Source of the DNA: Nocardioides daedukensis | Lineage (GTDB): Bacteria; Actinomycetota; Actinomycetes; Propionibacteriales; Nocardioidaceae | Length of the DNA stretch: 64,000 bases | NCBI RefSeq assembly: GCF_013408415.1 | Contig: NZ_JACCAA010000001.1 | Coordinates: forward strand, 1,736,001 to 1,800,000 | Reading direction: 5' to 3' | In this document: positions 8,776-18,001 of the stretch, piece after piece | Layout of the letters: every line of letters starts with the position of its first letter | Numbering within the stretch: position 1 is the first letter of the stretch | Position numbers and translations under genes: made by a program | Notes under the pieces: generated by a model | Databases searched by the model: none | What the model saw: only the letters and a program-made list of their open reading frames with translations | What the model was told of the DNA's origin: nothing

Positions 8776-10046
8776 CGCAGGTTCACCTCCTTGCCCCTGA
8801 GCAGCGGGGCGGTGAGCAGGACACTCAGGTCCGAGGGCGGCTTCCCGGACGCGGCGACCATCAGGCCACGCACCAGCTCTGCCTCGATGGCACTGCCGGG
8901 CGTGACACCGAACTCATAGCCACCGGTCGCGGCACGCTTGGTGCCCTTGCCGGTGTCGCGGGTGACGCCATCCTCGAAGTCGGGCACATCGGTGAGCGGC
9001 TTCTCCTGGGTGAAGCTGGGGCTGGGCAGGGTGCCGCAGTAGGGACCGTCGTCGGCACCGAACTTGGGCCGGTCGTTCTCGTCGTACTCGCGCGGGAAGT
9101 TCGGCAGGATCTCGAGGTTGATGTGCAGCATGTAGCCGCGGAATGCCTCGGCCTGGAGGTCGCCTGCCTTCACGATGCCTTCCAGCAGGCACGGGAACGA
9201 CGGCGAGTAGCGGGCGAGGACCTTGAGCTGACGAGCACCCAGCTCGCCGACCCGGATCAGGTTCTGCTCGTTGTCGTCGAGGAACGAGCCGGCCACGTCA
9301 CTGAACTTGGAGACGTCGGTGAAGAGCTTGTTCAGCTTGGCCTCGCGCGAGACCAGGGTCTCGCCGGTGGTCACCGTGTTGCGCAGCGTGGTGGCGATCT
9401 CCGGGAGCACGTCGGCATAGGTGTCGGAGACCTCGGCGGTCAGCTTGAGGTCCTCGATCAGTGCGGGGATCTCGGGGTTGATCCGCTTGAGATAGCTGTC
9501 CAGGGTGACCAGGTTGTCGCCGATCGCCTCGCCGCGGCCCTCGAGCGCGGTGGCCAGCGCGGTGAGCGTCTTGTTCAGGTCGGCCGGCTGCACGGCGCGC
9601 AGCAGCGGGTAGAGGTCGTTCAGGGTCTCCTCGACCTCGGTGGCGAGCACGCTGCGGTCGATGTTGTCCCCCGCGCTGATCGCCTCCGTGGAGGGCTGCT
9701 CGGGGACCTGCAGGGCGACGTACTTCTCGCCGAAGAGCGTCTTGGGCTCGATCCTGGCGGTGACGTTGGCCGGGATCGTGCCGACCTTCTCCGGATAGAG
9801 ACCGAGGGTGACCACGGCACCGTCCTTGTCGGCCTTGGTCTCGAGCACCTCGCCGACCTGGACGCCGCGGATCTTGACGTCGGCGCGGGCGGGCAGCTGG
9901 AGGCCGACACTCGAGGCGTCCATGGTGACCCGGTCGTAGTCGACGAACGTCTTGTTGAAGATCGCCGAGGTCAGCCAGACGCCGCTGGCCAGCAGCGCGA
10001 TGAACACGATGCCGATGAGCTTCTTGTTGCGCAGCACGGAGAACAT
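8772..10046 (-). CDS. MCE-family protein, MceA position
   Basis: A 424-residue first Mce protein of the cluster. It starts MFSVLRNKKLIGIVFIALLA with one membrane helix. The MCE domain lies at about 40-120 (RADVKIRGVQVGEVLETKAD, TLFGEKYVALQVPEQPS), followed by long helices and a C-terminal part containing YSPSFPCLLEGIV and GPYCGTLP, both common in MceA. The ATG at 10046 overlaps the second permease stop by one base (TGATG). A longer open frame upstream is arginine/histidine-rich and not Mce-like, so I left it out. Confidence 0.93.
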   Translation of the reverse strand: MFSVLRNKKLIGIVFIALLASGVWLTSAIFNKTFVDYDRVTMDASSVGLQLPARADVKIRGVQVGEVLETKADKDGAVVTLGLYPEKVGTIPANVTARIEPKTLFGEKYVALQVPEQPSTEAISAGDNIDRSVLATEVEETLNDLYPLLRAVQPADLNKTLTALATALEGRGEAIGDNLVTLDSYLKRINPEIPALIEDLKLTAEVSDTYADVLPEIATTLRNTVTTGETLVSREAKLNKLFTDVSKFSDVAGSFLDDNEQNLIRVGELGARQLKVLARYSPSFPCLLEGIVKAGDLQAEAFRGYMLHINLEILPNFPREYDENDRPKFGADDGPYCGTLPSPSFTQEKPLTDVPDFEDGVTRDTGKGTKRAATGGYEFGVTPGSAIEAELVRGLMVAASGKPPSDLSVLLTAPLLRGKEVNLR

Positions 10047-10882
10047 CAGCCCGCCAACCTGACTGTGGTCGTGGTGCCCCAGATGGCCATCGACAAGAAC
10101 AGGTCGACGACGTTGATGGCGACGATCGAGGTGCGTACGGCGCGGCCCACGGCCACGCCCACTCCCGCGGGGCCACCGCTCGCGGTGTAGCCGTGGTAGC
10201 AGTGGATCAGGATCACGGTGACCGCGAAGACCATCACCTTGCCGAACGACCACAGCACGTCGCCGGGCGGCAGGAAGAGGTTGAAGTAGTGGTCATAGGT
10301 GCCGGCGCTCTGCCCGAAGAACTGGGTGAGCGTCAGCCGGGTCGCGAAGTAGGAGGAGAGCAGGCCGACGACGTAGAGCGGGATGACCGCGATCAGTCCG
10401 CCGATGATCCGGGTGGTGACCAGGAACGGCAGCGATGGGATCGCCATCACCTCGAGGGCGTCGATCTCCTCCGAGATCCGCATCGCGCCGAGCTGGGCGG
10501 TGAAGCCACAGCCGACGGTTGCGGCCAGCGCGATGCCGGCCACCAGGGGGGCGATCTCGCGGGTGTTGAAGTAGGCCGACAGGAAGCCGGAGAACGCGGC
10601 CGTGCCGATCTGGTTCAGCGCTGCATAGCCCTGCAGACCGACCTCGGTGCCGGTGAAGAAGCACATGGCCAGGATGACGCCGACGGTGCCGCCGATGACA
10701 GCCAGGGACCCCGAGCCGAGGGTGACCTCGGCCAGGATCCGGAGGATCTCCTTCTTGTAGCGGGCCACGGTGCGCGGGGTCCACGCCAGGGCCTTGAGAT
10801 AGAAGGAGAGCTGCTCGCCCAGGGTGTCGAGCATCTTCGCGGGGCGCTGGTAGGCGCTCTTGAGGTTCGCCATGGTCGTCAA
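10046..10882 (-). CDS. Mce ABC transporter permease, YrbEB/MlaE type
   Basis: A 278-residue integral membrane permease of the MlaE/YrbE family (the second of the pair). Several hydrophobic segments surround the conserved core GFTAQLGAMRISEEIDALEV, with the Glu/Asp-rich cytoplasmic loop that contacts the ATPase. An N-terminal amphipathic stretch precedes the first helix, as is usual for the family. The ATG at 10882 overlaps the first permease stop as ATGA. With its partner permease and the upstream ATPase it would form the inner-membrane translocation unit. Confidence 0.95.
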   Translation of the reverse strand: MTTMANLKSAYQRPAKMLDTLGEQLSFYLKALAWTPRTVARYKKEILRILAEVTLGSGSLAVIGGTVGVILAMCFFTGTEVGLQGYAALNQIGTAAFSGFLSAYFNTREIAPLVAGIALAATVGCGFTAQLGAMRISEEIDALEVMAIPSLPFLVTTRIIGGLIAVIPLYVVGLLSSYFATRLTLTQFFGQSAGTYDHYFNLFLPPGDVLWSFGKVMVFAVTVILIHCYHGYTASGGPAGVGVAVGRAVRTSIVAINVVDLFLSMAIWGTTTTVRLAG

Positions 10883-11664
10883 CCCGTCTTTGGTGGCACG
10901 AGTTGGAGATAGATGGCGCTCATCACGAAGTTGACCACGAACAACAACATGAAGGTGATGACGACGGACTCGTTCACCGCGTCACCCACGCCCTTGGGCC
11001 CCCCGCCGGCGTTCATGCCCTTGTAGCAGGCGACGATGGCGGCGATCAGGCCGAAGACCAGGGCCTTGGCCATCCCCTGCCACAGGTCGGGTAGTTGTGC
11101 GAGCGCGGTGAAGCTCGCTAAATAAGCCCCTGGCGTGCCGTCTTGGAGAACGACGTTGAAGACGTAGCCGCCGATCACGCCCACAACGGAGACCAATCCG
11201 TTCAGGAAGACCGCGACGAGCATGCAGGCGAGCACGCGGGGCACGACGAGGCGCTGGATCGGGTCGATGCCCAGCACCATCATGGCGTCGAGCTCTTCGC
11301 GGATCTTGCGGGCGCCGAGGTCGGCCGCGATGGCAGACCCGCCGGCGCCGGCGATCAGCAATGAGGTCGCGATCGGTCCGGCCTCACGCACCACGGCCAG
11401 GACCGCTGCGGAACCGGTGAAGGACTGCGCACCGAACTGCTTGATCAACCCACCGACCTGCAGCGCGATCACCGCGCCGAAGGGGATCGCCACCAGGGCG
11501 GTGGGGACGATCGTCACCGAAGCGATGAACCACGCCTGCTGCAGGAACTCCCGCAGCTGGAAGGGTCGCCGGAACAGTCCGCGCAGCACATCGAGGGCGA
11601 AGGCAAAAAGCTTGCCTGCGGTCCCGATGGGTGCGAAGACCCGGTGACTGGTGAGAGAGGACAT
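10879..11664 (-). CDS. Mce ABC transporter permease, YrbEA/MlaE type
   Basis: A 261-residue MlaE-family permease, first of the YrbE pair. The diagnostic core is AIAADLGARKIREELDAMMV followed by LGIDPIQRLVVPRVLA. About five hydrophobic segments are visible. It starts only 10 nt after the ATPase gene and is coupled to the second permease by an ATGA overlap. It contributes half of the transmembrane channel for the Mce lipid importer. Confidence 0.95.
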   Translation of the reverse strand: MSSLTSHRVFAPIGTAGKLFAFALDVLRGLFRRPFQLREFLQQAWFIASVTIVPTALVAIPFGAVIALQVGGLIKQFGAQSFTGSAAVLAVVREAGPIATSLLIAGAGGSAIAADLGARKIREELDAMMVLGIDPIQRLVVPRVLACMLVAVFLNGLVSVVGVIGGYVFNVVLQDGTPGAYLASFTALAQLPDLWQGMAKALVFGLIAAIVACYKGMNAGGGPKGVGDAVNESVVITFMLLFVVNFVMSAIYLQLVPPKTG

Positions 11665-11674
11665 GGATCGCCTG

Positions 11675-12631
11675 TCAGGAACCGGGGGCCAGGCCGGCGT
11701 TGGTGGACTGGAACGAACCGGGAGGCGGGGTCACGCCGTTGAGGCGGCACCACTCACCTGCGGGACGCTGGCTGCGGCGCGGGATGCCGTTGGACGGCTC
11801 CAGCTGCAGCGGGATCGGGGGCAGCGGCGGCATCTCGAGGCCGACCTCGGCGGCCAGCTCGTCGGCGTCCTTCTCCTCGGACATGCCGATCGGGCCGACC
11901 GTCTGGGCGTTGAGGAACTGGCGCACGACCGGCTCCTCGGAGCTGAGCAGCATCTCGCGGGGTCCGAACATGGCCAGGTGCTTGTGGTAGAGCAGGCCGA
12001 TGTTGTCCGGCACCGTCCGGGTGCTGTTGATGTCGTGGGTCACGATCAGGAACGTCGCGTCGATCTGCGCGTTCAGGTCGATGAAGAGCTGGTTGATGAA
12101 CGACGTACGGACCGGGTCGAGGCCCGAGTCGGGCTCATCGATCAGCAGGATCTCGGGGTCGAGGACCAGGGCGCGGGCCAGGCCGGCACGCTTGCGCATT
12201 CCGCCGGAGATCTCGCCGGGAAGCTTGTCCTCGGCGCCGATCAGACCGACCAGGTCCATCTTCTCCATGACGATGTTGCGGATCTCGGACTCGTTCTTCT
12301 TGGTGTGCTCGCGCAACGGGAAGGCCACGTTGTCGAACAGGTTCATCGAGCCGAACATGGCGCCGTCCTGGAAGAGCACGCCGAAGAGCTTCCGGATCTC
12401 GTAGAGGTCCTTCTCCGAGCAGCTCGCGATGTCGGTGCCCTCGATGAGGATCGAGCCCTTGTCAGGCTTGAGCAGACCGATCAGTGCCTTGAGGAACACC
12501 GACTTGCCGGTTCCGGAGGGGCCGAGCATGACCGAGACCTCGCCTGCAGGAATCGTCAGCGTGACGTCGCCCCAGATCAGCTGCTTGCCGAACGACTTGG
12601 ACAGGTCGTTGATCTTGATCTCTACACCCAT
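11675..12631 (-). CDS. Mce transporter ATPase (Mkl/MlaF type)
   Basis: A 318-residue ABC ATPase that powers the Mce importer. The Walker A is GPSGTGKS, the signature ISGGMRKRAGLARAL, and the Walker B ILLIDEPDSGLDPV, followed by the switch histidine in IVTHDI. The ISGGMRKR form of the signature is typical of Mkl/MlaF ATPases. The C-terminal 80 residues beyond the nucleotide-binding domain (after about 235) are acidic then proline-rich, as in Mkl proteins. It is the first gene of the mce transcription unit. In Mycobacterium tuberculosis the orphan Mkl ATPase gene also lies between rplL and rpoB (recalled knowledge). Confidence 0.94.
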   Translation of the reverse strand: MGVEIKINDLSKSFGKQLIWGDVTLTIPAGEVSVMLGPSGTGKSVFLKALIGLLKPDKGSILIEGTDIASCSEKDLYEIRKLFGVLFQDGAMFGSMNLFDNVAFPLREHTKKNESEIRNIVMEKMDLVGLIGAEDKLPGEISGGMRKRAGLARALVLDPEILLIDEPDSGLDPVRTSFINQLFIDLNAQIDATFLIVTHDINSTRTVPDNIGLLYHKHLAMFGPREMLLSSEEPVVRQFLNAQTVGPIGMSEEKDADELAAEVGLEMPPLPPIPLQLEPSNGIPRRSQRPAGEWCRLNGVTPPPGSFQSTNAGLAPGS

Positions 12632-12825
12632 GGCGCTTTGCTACTCCCTCTGTCGCGCGAACGGACGTGCTGCACCGCCCCGGCGCCCCACATCCCTGCG
12701 CCAACCTCGCCATCTCAACGCGGCCGACGACGTTAAGTTACGGGGTTTGCCGAAGCAGGTCACGCGTTTGACCACCGCTTGGAACAATTTCTACGAGTCA
12801 GTAACTTCTGCGCCGCCAAATGCCA
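12632..12825 (-). promoter_or_regulatory. Upstream region of the mce operon
   Basis: About 190 nt between the rplL terminator hairpin and the Mce ATPase start. On the minus strand TAACTT (12740-12735) is a possible -10 element, with GTGACC 17 nt upstream as a weak -35. It is AT-richer than the surrounding genes. No palindromic operator is obvious. The promoter is probable from position, but its exact place is uncertain. Confidence 0.3.
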
Positions 12826-12861
12826 GACGGGCGGCCATCCCGTGAGGGATGACCGCCCGTC
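12826..12861 (-). terminator. rplJL terminator hairpin
   Basis: Arms 12826-12841 and 12846-12861 form a 16-bp stem with a single mismatch and a GTGA tetraloop, starting GACGGGCGG and ending CCGCCCGTC. It lies about 50 nt after the rplL stop. No long U tract follows, as is common for actinobacterial hairpin terminators. Confidence 0.75.
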
Positions 12862-12909
12862 CGTGTGGACCGGTCCCGCGCCCGGAGGCGTGGGGTCAGT
12901 CCAGCGAGA

Positions 12910-13296
12910 TCACTTGAGCGTGACCGAGGCGCCGGCGCCTTCGAGGCTTTCCTTCGCCTTGTCAGCGGTGGCCTTGTCGACCTTCTCGAGGATGGCCTTG
13001 GGAGCCGACTCGACGAGGTCCTTGGCCTCCTTCAGACCGAGGGAGGTCAGCGCGCGGACCTCCTTGATGACGTTGATCTTCTTGTCGCCAGCGGACTCGA
13101 GGACCACGTCGAACTCGTCCTGGGCAGCGGCCTCTTCGCCACCGCCAGCGGCGGGGGCACCAGCAGCGGCAACCGCGACCGGGGCAGCGGCGGTGACGCC
13201 GAAGGTCTCTTCGAACTGCTTCACGAACTCGGAGAGCTCGATGAGGGTCATTTCCTTGAACGCGTCGAGCAGCTCGTCAGTGCTGAGCTTCGCCAT
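12910..13296 (-). CDS. rplL: Ribosomal protein L7/L12
   Basis: A 128-residue acidic stalk protein of the 50S subunit that recruits translation GTPases. The N-terminal dimerisation domain ([20 protein letters not shown]) is followed by an Ala/Gly-rich hinge (about 36-55) and the globular C-terminal domain with [20 protein letters not shown]. Full length for the family. It sits 99 nt downstream of rplJ, as is standard, and is followed by a strong hairpin. Confidence 0.99.
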   Translation of the reverse strand: MAKLSTDELLDAFKEMTLIELSEFVKQFEETFGVTAAAPVAVAAAGAPAAGGGEEAAAQDEFDVVLESAGDKKINVIKEVRALTSLGLKEAKDLVESAPKAILEKVDKATADKAKESLEGAGASVTLK

Positions 13297-13395
13297 GGTG
13301 GCGTTTCCTTTCGGTACTGGTCCGCCTCGACTTGGCGAGAGGGACCGGGTTTCAGGTGGTGTACGTCGGCCTGTTGGGCCCGGCAGGTGCCGGGA

Positions 13396-14058
13396 TCAGG
13401 CGTCGGTGGACTCGGCTGCCTCGTCGGCGGCCGGTGCCTCGGCGTCCTCGGAAGCAGGAGCTTCCTCGGCTGCCGGGGCGTCCTGCGCGGCGGCCGGCTC
13501 AGGAGCGGACTCCTGGGTGGCACCACCTGCGAGGATCGAGGGGTCCTGCTGTGCCTTGGCCTCGAGGGCGCCGGCGAGCCGGGCAGCCTGCGAGAGCGGG
13601 GCGTTGAGCAGGTAGACGGCCTGGGAGAGCGAAGCCAGCATTGCGCCGGCCAGCTTGCCCAGAAGCACCTCACGCGACTCGAGATCGGCCAGCTTGGCGA
13701 TCTCCGAAGCGCTGAGGAAGTCGCCGTCGAGCACGCCACCCTTGATGATCAGGGCGGGGTTCGCCTTGGCAAAGTCACGCAGGCCCTTGGCAGCTTCGAC
13801 CACGTCTCCGTTGATGAAGGCGATGGCGGTCGGACCTGCGAGCAGGTCGTCGAAGCCTTCGATGCCAACTTCGTTGGCAGCGATCTTGGCCAGCGTGTTC
13901 TTGACCACGGCATAGTTGGCGTTCTCGCCGAGGGAGCGCCGCAGTTCCTGCAGTGCACTCACGGTGAGACCGCGATAATCGGTCAGCACAGCACCGGCGG
14001 CGTTGTTGAACGAGTCAACGACCTCCGCGACGGCTGCTGCCTTGTCTGGCCGCGCCAT
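13396..14058 (-). CDS. rplJ: Ribosomal protein L10
   Basis: A 220-residue stalk-base protein that binds 23S rRNA and carries L7/L12 dimers. The core (about 1-175) is normal: [30 protein letters not shown] and GPTAIAF. The last 45 residues are a low-complexity Ala/Glu/Pro-rich acidic tail absent from most L10 proteins, giving a protein about 45 residues longer than usual. The ATG at 14058 is followed directly by [20 protein letters not shown], the expected L10 N-terminus. The gene is transcribed with rplL and preceded by an L10-type leader. Confidence 0.98.
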   Translation of the reverse strand: MARPDKAAAVAEVVDSFNNAAGAVLTDYRGLTVSALQELRRSLGENANYAVVKNTLAKIAANEVGIEGFDDLLAGPTAIAFINGDVVEAAKGLRDFAKANPALIIKGGVLDGDFLSASEIAKLADLESREVLLGKLAGAMLASLSQAVYLLNAPLSQAARLAGALEAKAQQDPSILAGGATQESAPEPAAAQDAPAAEEAPASEDAEAPAADEAAESTDA

Positions 14059-14347
14059 GTGGTCTCCTTCCGAACTACGTCAGCGAGACCACCCGCAAGT
14101 TCCTGAAATGACGAACGCCCTGGCACAGGAGCCAGGGCGTGGACCTCTCGGTCGAAGCTCTGTCACCTGCGCTGGCCGTCCGCTGCTTTCGCGGAACCTT
14201 CGGTCACGTTGTCCAACTGCTGCTGGGCGCCGTGATCACCGGCGGTCTCTGGTTACGAAACGGGAGTCTAGGCCCACTCCGTCGCGGGCACCAAATCCGC
14301 CGCGGTACGACGTACTGCTGCGGCTCTGCGTGGTCCCGGGGCGTCGC
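14059..14347 (-). promoter_or_regulatory. rplJ leader region (likely L10 autoregulatory leader)
   Basis: The 289 nt between the hypothetical lipoprotein-like gene and rplJ contains no gene. It holds a perfect 9-bp hairpin (arms 14116-14124 and 14131-14139) about 60 nt before the rplJ start, plus other pairing stretches around 14150-14270. Bacterial rplJL operons commonly carry an L10-binding leader here (established). Assigning this one to that RNA family is inference from position and structure. Confidence 0.5.
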
Positions 14348-15262
14348 TCAGTTGCCGGCGCCCGACCCCTTGAGGGCCTTCGCGAGCTCGGCCGGTGGCT
14401 CGGTGGTGACCTCCTGGGACCGGGGCACGTCGATGGTCACCGGCTCACCGTAGAGCCCGTAGTAAAGCCGGGTCGTCAGGCGCTGGCCCTGCGAGGAGAC
14501 CACGGTCTCGACGCGCACCGGCCGGTCCTGCGCGTCCACCCACATGTCCATCTGCATCGGGGTCCCGGCGCTGGGTGTCTCGCCCGTCGCACCTTCACCC
14601 GTTCCCGGGGCCTTCTCGCCGAGGGCCTCGATCTGCATCCGGTAGTGCACCGTCTTGACCTTGGCGGCGGACTCCCCCTCGATGTCGCCACCGGGCTTGG
14701 CCTGCAGTGCCTCGATCTCCTCCACGCCGATGATCTCGAACTTCTTCGGACTCGTCATCGAGGAGAGGAACTCGGTGGGGTCCGCATAGGGGGTGAGCGA
14801 CTGGATCAGGCGGCTGGCGGTGTCGTCGGTGCTGACCTTCCACCACGGCTTCTCCTTGCCGGTGAAGCCCTTGATGTAGAACTGCTCGCCCACGTAGAGC
14901 GCCTCGATGGTGCCGAGACCGGAATCGAAGCTGGTCCGGATCGCCGGCTGGTCACCCTCGAGGCTGATCTCCTGCACCGACGGGGCCATCGACTGCCCGT
15001 CCTGCTCCGAGGCCGAGATCACGAACCAGGTGCCGGCCGCACGCTGGGCAGCGGTGACCGTCTCGAAGAGCTTGTCGGAGGCGATCGAGGTCATCGAGTC
15101 CTCGAGCTCGCGCGCGGGCACCACCGAAGACTCCTGCCCGCTGTCCTGCGTGCTCTCCTGCCGGTTGTGCCCGGCCACCACGAGCAGCAACAGCACTCCG
15201 ATCACGAGCAGCGCGGCGAGGCCGGCCTGGAGGGCGGAGGAGCGTGGGAGCGATCGAGACAT
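14348..15262 (-). CDS. Membrane-anchored LppX/LprG-like hypothetical protein
   Basis: A 304-residue protein with an N-terminal signal anchor (about 12-32, AGLAALLVIGVLLLLVVAG) and no lipobox cysteine. The exported domain has alternating strands (TWFVISASEQ, EALYVGEQFYIKG, KPWWKVSTDD, MQMDMWVDAQDRPVRVETVV) that resemble the LppX/LprAFG lipid-binding lipoproteins, though the similarity is visual only. It sits between the rplKA terminator and the rplJ leader and probably has its own promoter. I could not place it in a named family with certainty. A role in lipid or glycolipid handling at the membrane is a guess. Confidence 0.7.
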   Translation of the reverse strand: MSRSLPRSSALQAGLAALLVIGVLLLLVVAGHNRQESTQDSGQESSVVPARELEDSMTSIASDKLFETVTAAQRAAGTWFVISASEQDGQSMAPSVQEISLEGDQPAIRTSFDSGLGTIEALYVGEQFYIKGFTGKEKPWWKVSTDDTASRLIQSLTPYADPTEFLSSMTSPKKFEIIGVEEIEALQAKPGGDIEGESAAKVKTVHYRMQIEALGEKAPGTGEGATGETPSAGTPMQMDMWVDAQDRPVRVETVVSSQGQRLTTRLYYGLYGEPVTIDVPRSQEVTTEPPAELAKALKGSGAGN

Positions 15263-15291
15263 GGCGGTCAGTCAAGCATGCCGAAACAGGA

Positions 15292-15338
15292 ACGGCGCCC
15301 GTGGTTCGCATCCCGGAGGGAGCGACCACGGACGCCGT
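15292..15338 (-). terminator. rplKA terminator hairpin
   Basis: Arms at 15292-15309 and 15322-15338 pair nearly perfectly (ACGGCGCCCGTGGTTCGC against GCGACCACGGACGCCGT) around a 12-nt loop, just after the rplA stop on the minus strand. No U tract follows. It closes the secE-nusG-rplK-rplA unit. Confidence 0.65.
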
Positions 15339-15359
15339 CAACGTCCTGCGGAGCCTGGA

Positions 15360-16085
15360 TCAGGCGTTTGCAGCGCCCTCTTCCTCAGAGGCCACGTTGC
15401 GGGTCCGGTTGGGGTCAACCTGGATGCCGGGTCCCATCGTGGTGGAGAAGGTGATCTTCTTGATGTAGCGGCCCTTGGAGCTGGCCGGCTTCAGACGGAG
15501 CACCTCTTCGAGCGCGGCGGCGTAGTTCTCCGCCAGCTGGACCTCCGTGAAGGAGGCCTTGCCGATGATGAAGTGCAGGTTCGAGTGGCGGTCCACGCGG
15601 AACTCGATCTTGCCGCCCTTGATGTCGGTCACGGCCTTGGCCACGTCCGGCGTCACGGTGCCGGTCTTCGGGTTCGGCATGAGGCCACGGGGGCCGAGCA
15701 CGCGGCCGAGACGACCGACCTTGCCCATCATGTCCGGGGTCGCCACGACGGCGTCGAAGTCGGTCCAGCCGCCGTTGACCTTCTCGATGAGCTCGTCGCC
15801 ACCGACGATGTCGGCGCCGGCCTCACGAGCGGCCTCGGCCTTCTCCGCGTTCGCGAAGACCAGGACGCGGGCGGTCTTGCCCGTGCCGTGGGGAAGGTTC
15901 ACGGTGCCGCGAACCATCTGGTCGGCCTTGCGCGGGTCGACGCTGAGACGCATCACGACGTCGAGGGTCTCGTCGAACTTCTTCTTGCTGCTGGTCTTGG
16001 CGATCTTGATCGCTGCGAGCGGGGCGTGGAGCTCGTCCTTGTCGAACTGCTCGGCCGCCGCGCGGTAAGTCTTGCTGCGCTGCAT
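15360..16085 (-). CDS. rplA: Ribosomal protein L1
   Basis: A 241-residue 23S rRNA-binding protein of the L1 stalk, usually also a translational repressor of its own operon. Conserved landmarks are [32 protein letters not shown] and [13 protein letters not shown]. The ATG at 16085 gives [20 protein letters not shown], the normal actinobacterial N-terminus. The extra 19 codons upstream are not L1-like. It follows rplK. Confidence 0.99.
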   Translation of the reverse strand: MQRSKTYRAAAEQFDKDELHAPLAAIKIAKTSSKKKFDETLDVVMRLSVDPRKADQMVRGTVNLPHGTGKTARVLVFANAEKAEAAREAGADIVGGDELIEKVNGGWTDFDAVVATPDMMGKVGRLGRVLGPRGLMPNPKTGTVTPDVAKAVTDIKGGKIEFRVDRHSNLHFIIGKASFTEVQLAENYAAALEEVLRLKPASSKGRYIKKITFSTTMGPGIQVDPNRTRNVASEEEGAANA

Positions 16086-16183
16086 GTGCTTCTCGTTTCT
16101 GTGGGCGAAGTTGTGGTGTACGGGCCAGCGCGGCCCTGCCACGTGGAGCTGGGATCAGGTGATGATCAGACCGGTGGTCTGGA

Positions 16184-16612
16184 TCAGTCGGTCGTGACGC
16201 CCATCGAGCGGGCGGTGCCTTCGACGATCTTCATCGCGGCTTCGACATCGTTGGCGTTCAGGTCGGGCAGCTTGGTCTGCGCGATCTCACGAACCTGGTC
16301 CTTGGTCAGCTTGCCGACCTTCTCCTTGTGCGGAACGCCGGAGCCCTTCTTCAGGCCAGCGGCCTTCTTGATCAGCTCGGCAGCCGGAGGAGTCTTGGTG
16401 ATGAACGTGAACGAACGGTCCTCGTAGATGGTGATCTCGACGGGGATGACGTTGCCGCGCATCGACTCGGTCTGTGCGTTGTAGGCCTTGCAGAAGTCCA
16501 TGATGTTCACACCGTGGGGACCGAGAGCGGTACCCACCGGCGGAGCCGGAGTTGCTGCGCCAGCCTGCAGCTGCACCTTGACCAGGGCAGCAATCTTCTT
16601 CTTGGGAGGCAT
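16184..16612 (-). CDS. rplK: Ribosomal protein L11
   Basis: A 142-residue protein of the GTPase-associated centre, and the target region of thiostrepton-type antibiotics. It starts [20 protein letters not shown] and contains the conserved [20 protein letters not shown] and a C-terminal rRNA-binding domain with the [20 protein letters not shown] helix. Full length. It lies between nusG and rplA in the usual order. Confidence 0.99.
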   Translation of the reverse strand: MPPKKKIAALVKVQLQAGAATPAPPVGTALGPHGVNIMDFCKAYNAQTESMRGNVIPVEITIYEDRSFTFITKTPPAAELIKKAAGLKKGSGVPHKEKVGKLTKDQVREIAQTKLPDLNANDVEAAMKIVEGTARSMGVTTD

Positions 16613-16695
16613 CTCTTATCTCTTTCTGTTCGTGGTCATGACGGGGACAGATCCCCTGCCACTTGCCTGCTGGGTGCCCATGACGGGCGGGAGCT

Positions 16696-17616
16696 TCAGA
16701 CCTTCTGGATCTGGTTGAAGCTCAACTCGACCGGAGTTTCCCGGCCGAAGATCTCGACGAGGGCCTTGACCCTCTGCGACTCGGCGTTGATCTCGGTGAT
16801 CGTCGCGTGCAGCGTCGCGAACGGACCGTCGACCACCATGACCGAGTCCTGGACGTCGAAGTCTGCGACCTCGACGGGCTTGCGGGAGGACTGACCGGAG
16901 GAGGCGGCGGGAGCGCCGGACTCGCTGGCGGCAGCCTGTGCCTCGGCCTCGGCTGCGGCGACCACGGCGGGCGCCAGCATGTTCTCGACCTCGGTCATGC
17001 TCAGCGGCACCGGCTGGTGGCTGTGGCCCACGAACCCGGTCACCGACGGCGTGTGACGCACGGTCGACCAGGACTCGTCGGTCAGGTCCATCCGGACCAG
17101 GACATAGCCGGGGAGCACGGTGCGCTTGACCAGCTTGCGCTGGCCGTTCTTGATCTCGGCAACCTCTTCGATGGGGACCACGATCTCGTGGATGTAGTCC
17201 TCCATGTTGAGGGAGATGATGCGGTTCTCGAGGTTCGCCTTCACCCGGTTCTCCATGCCGGAGTAGGTGTGCACGACGTACCAGTCACCGGGCTTGGCCC
17301 AGAGCGCGCGCCGGAACTCCTCCAGCGGGTCCTCGGGGGCCTGGTCCACGGACTGCTCGTCAGAAACGTCTGCGTCGACGTCCGAGTCGGCGTCGTCCTC
17401 GGCATCGTGGGAAGACTCATCGGCGTCGGCGGCTGCGGCCGCCTCGTCGGTGGCCTCGCTCGTCTCGTCGCTCGAGTCGCCCTCGGTGGACTCCTGGTCC
17501 TCCGCCAACGACTCCTCAGCGGACTCGTCCACGGGGTCGACGAGGGCGTCGACCTGCTCGGCAGCCTGATCGGCTGCTGCTTCGTCGTACTGCTCCGACA
17601 CGTGATGCTCCGTCAT
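16696..17616 (-). CDS. nusG: Transcription termination/antitermination factor NusG
   Basis: A 306-residue NusG. The NGN domain starts about residue 108 ([31 protein letters not shown]) and the C-terminal KOW domain ([35 protein letters not shown]) ends the protein. They are joined by an Ala/Ser-rich linker of about 30 residues. The first 100 residues are a strongly acidic Asp/Glu/Ala/Ser-rich extension, longer than in most bacteria though acidic extensions are common in actinobacterial NusG. It couples RNA polymerase to ribosomes and Rho. Immediate neighbours are secE and rplK. Confidence 0.98.
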   Translation of the reverse strand: MTEHHVSEQYDEAAADQAAEQVDALVDPVDESAEESLAEDQESTEGDSSDETSEATDEAAAAADADESSHDAEDDADSDVDADVSDEQSVDQAPEDPLEEFRRALWAKPGDWYVVHTYSGMENRVKANLENRIISLNMEDYIHEIVVPIEEVAEIKNGQRKLVKRTVLPGYVLVRMDLTDESWSTVRHTPSVTGFVGHSHQPVPLSMTEVENMLAPAVVAAAEAEAQAAASESGAPAASSGQSSRKPVEVADFDVQDSVMVVDGPFATLHATITEINAESQRVKALVEIFGRETPVELSFNQIQKV

Positions 17617-17722
17617 TTGTAGTGCTTCTGAATCCGTCCGCCCGACTTCTGCGGCGGATCTTTCCGGCGGGCCGTGGGCCCTGCCATGCCGGCCGTTGGT
17701 TGCCCGGGGCCGGGTCGTGCGG

Positions 17723-17965
17723 CTACTGCGTGGTGTTGGTGGCGAAGATCTCGAACACGAGCTTTCCGAAGCCCAGGTCGAGCAGCGACACCAGCGTCAT
17801 GACCACGATCACGAAGACCATCACCACGATGAAGTAGGTGACGAGCTCGGACTGGGTCGGCCAGACCACCTTGCGCAGCTCGGCGATGACCTGACGGAAG
17901 AAGGCCAGGATGCCCGTGCGCTCCTGCTTGTCGCTGGAACCGCGCGCTGCGTCGCTGTCCGACAC
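17723..17965 (-). CDS. secE: Preprotein translocase subunit SecE
   Basis: An 80-residue single-span form of SecE. A charged N-terminus is followed by the conserved amphipathic helix [20 protein letters not shown] and one transmembrane helix ([20 protein letters not shown]). The conserved ELRKVVWPT motif is diagnostic. The GTG at 17965 (VSDSDAARG) is preceded by GGAAGG about 8 nt upstream. The longer frame runs into tRNA-Trp and cannot be coding. It is followed by nusG. Confidence 0.96.
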   Translation of the reverse strand: MSDSDAARGSSDKQERTGILAFFRQVIAELRKVVWPTQSELVTYFIVVMVFVIVVMTLVSLLDLGFGKLVFEIFATNTTQ

Positions 17966-18001
17966 CGTCTTCACCTTCCGTATTACTGCCTGGTCGTCTT
18001 G

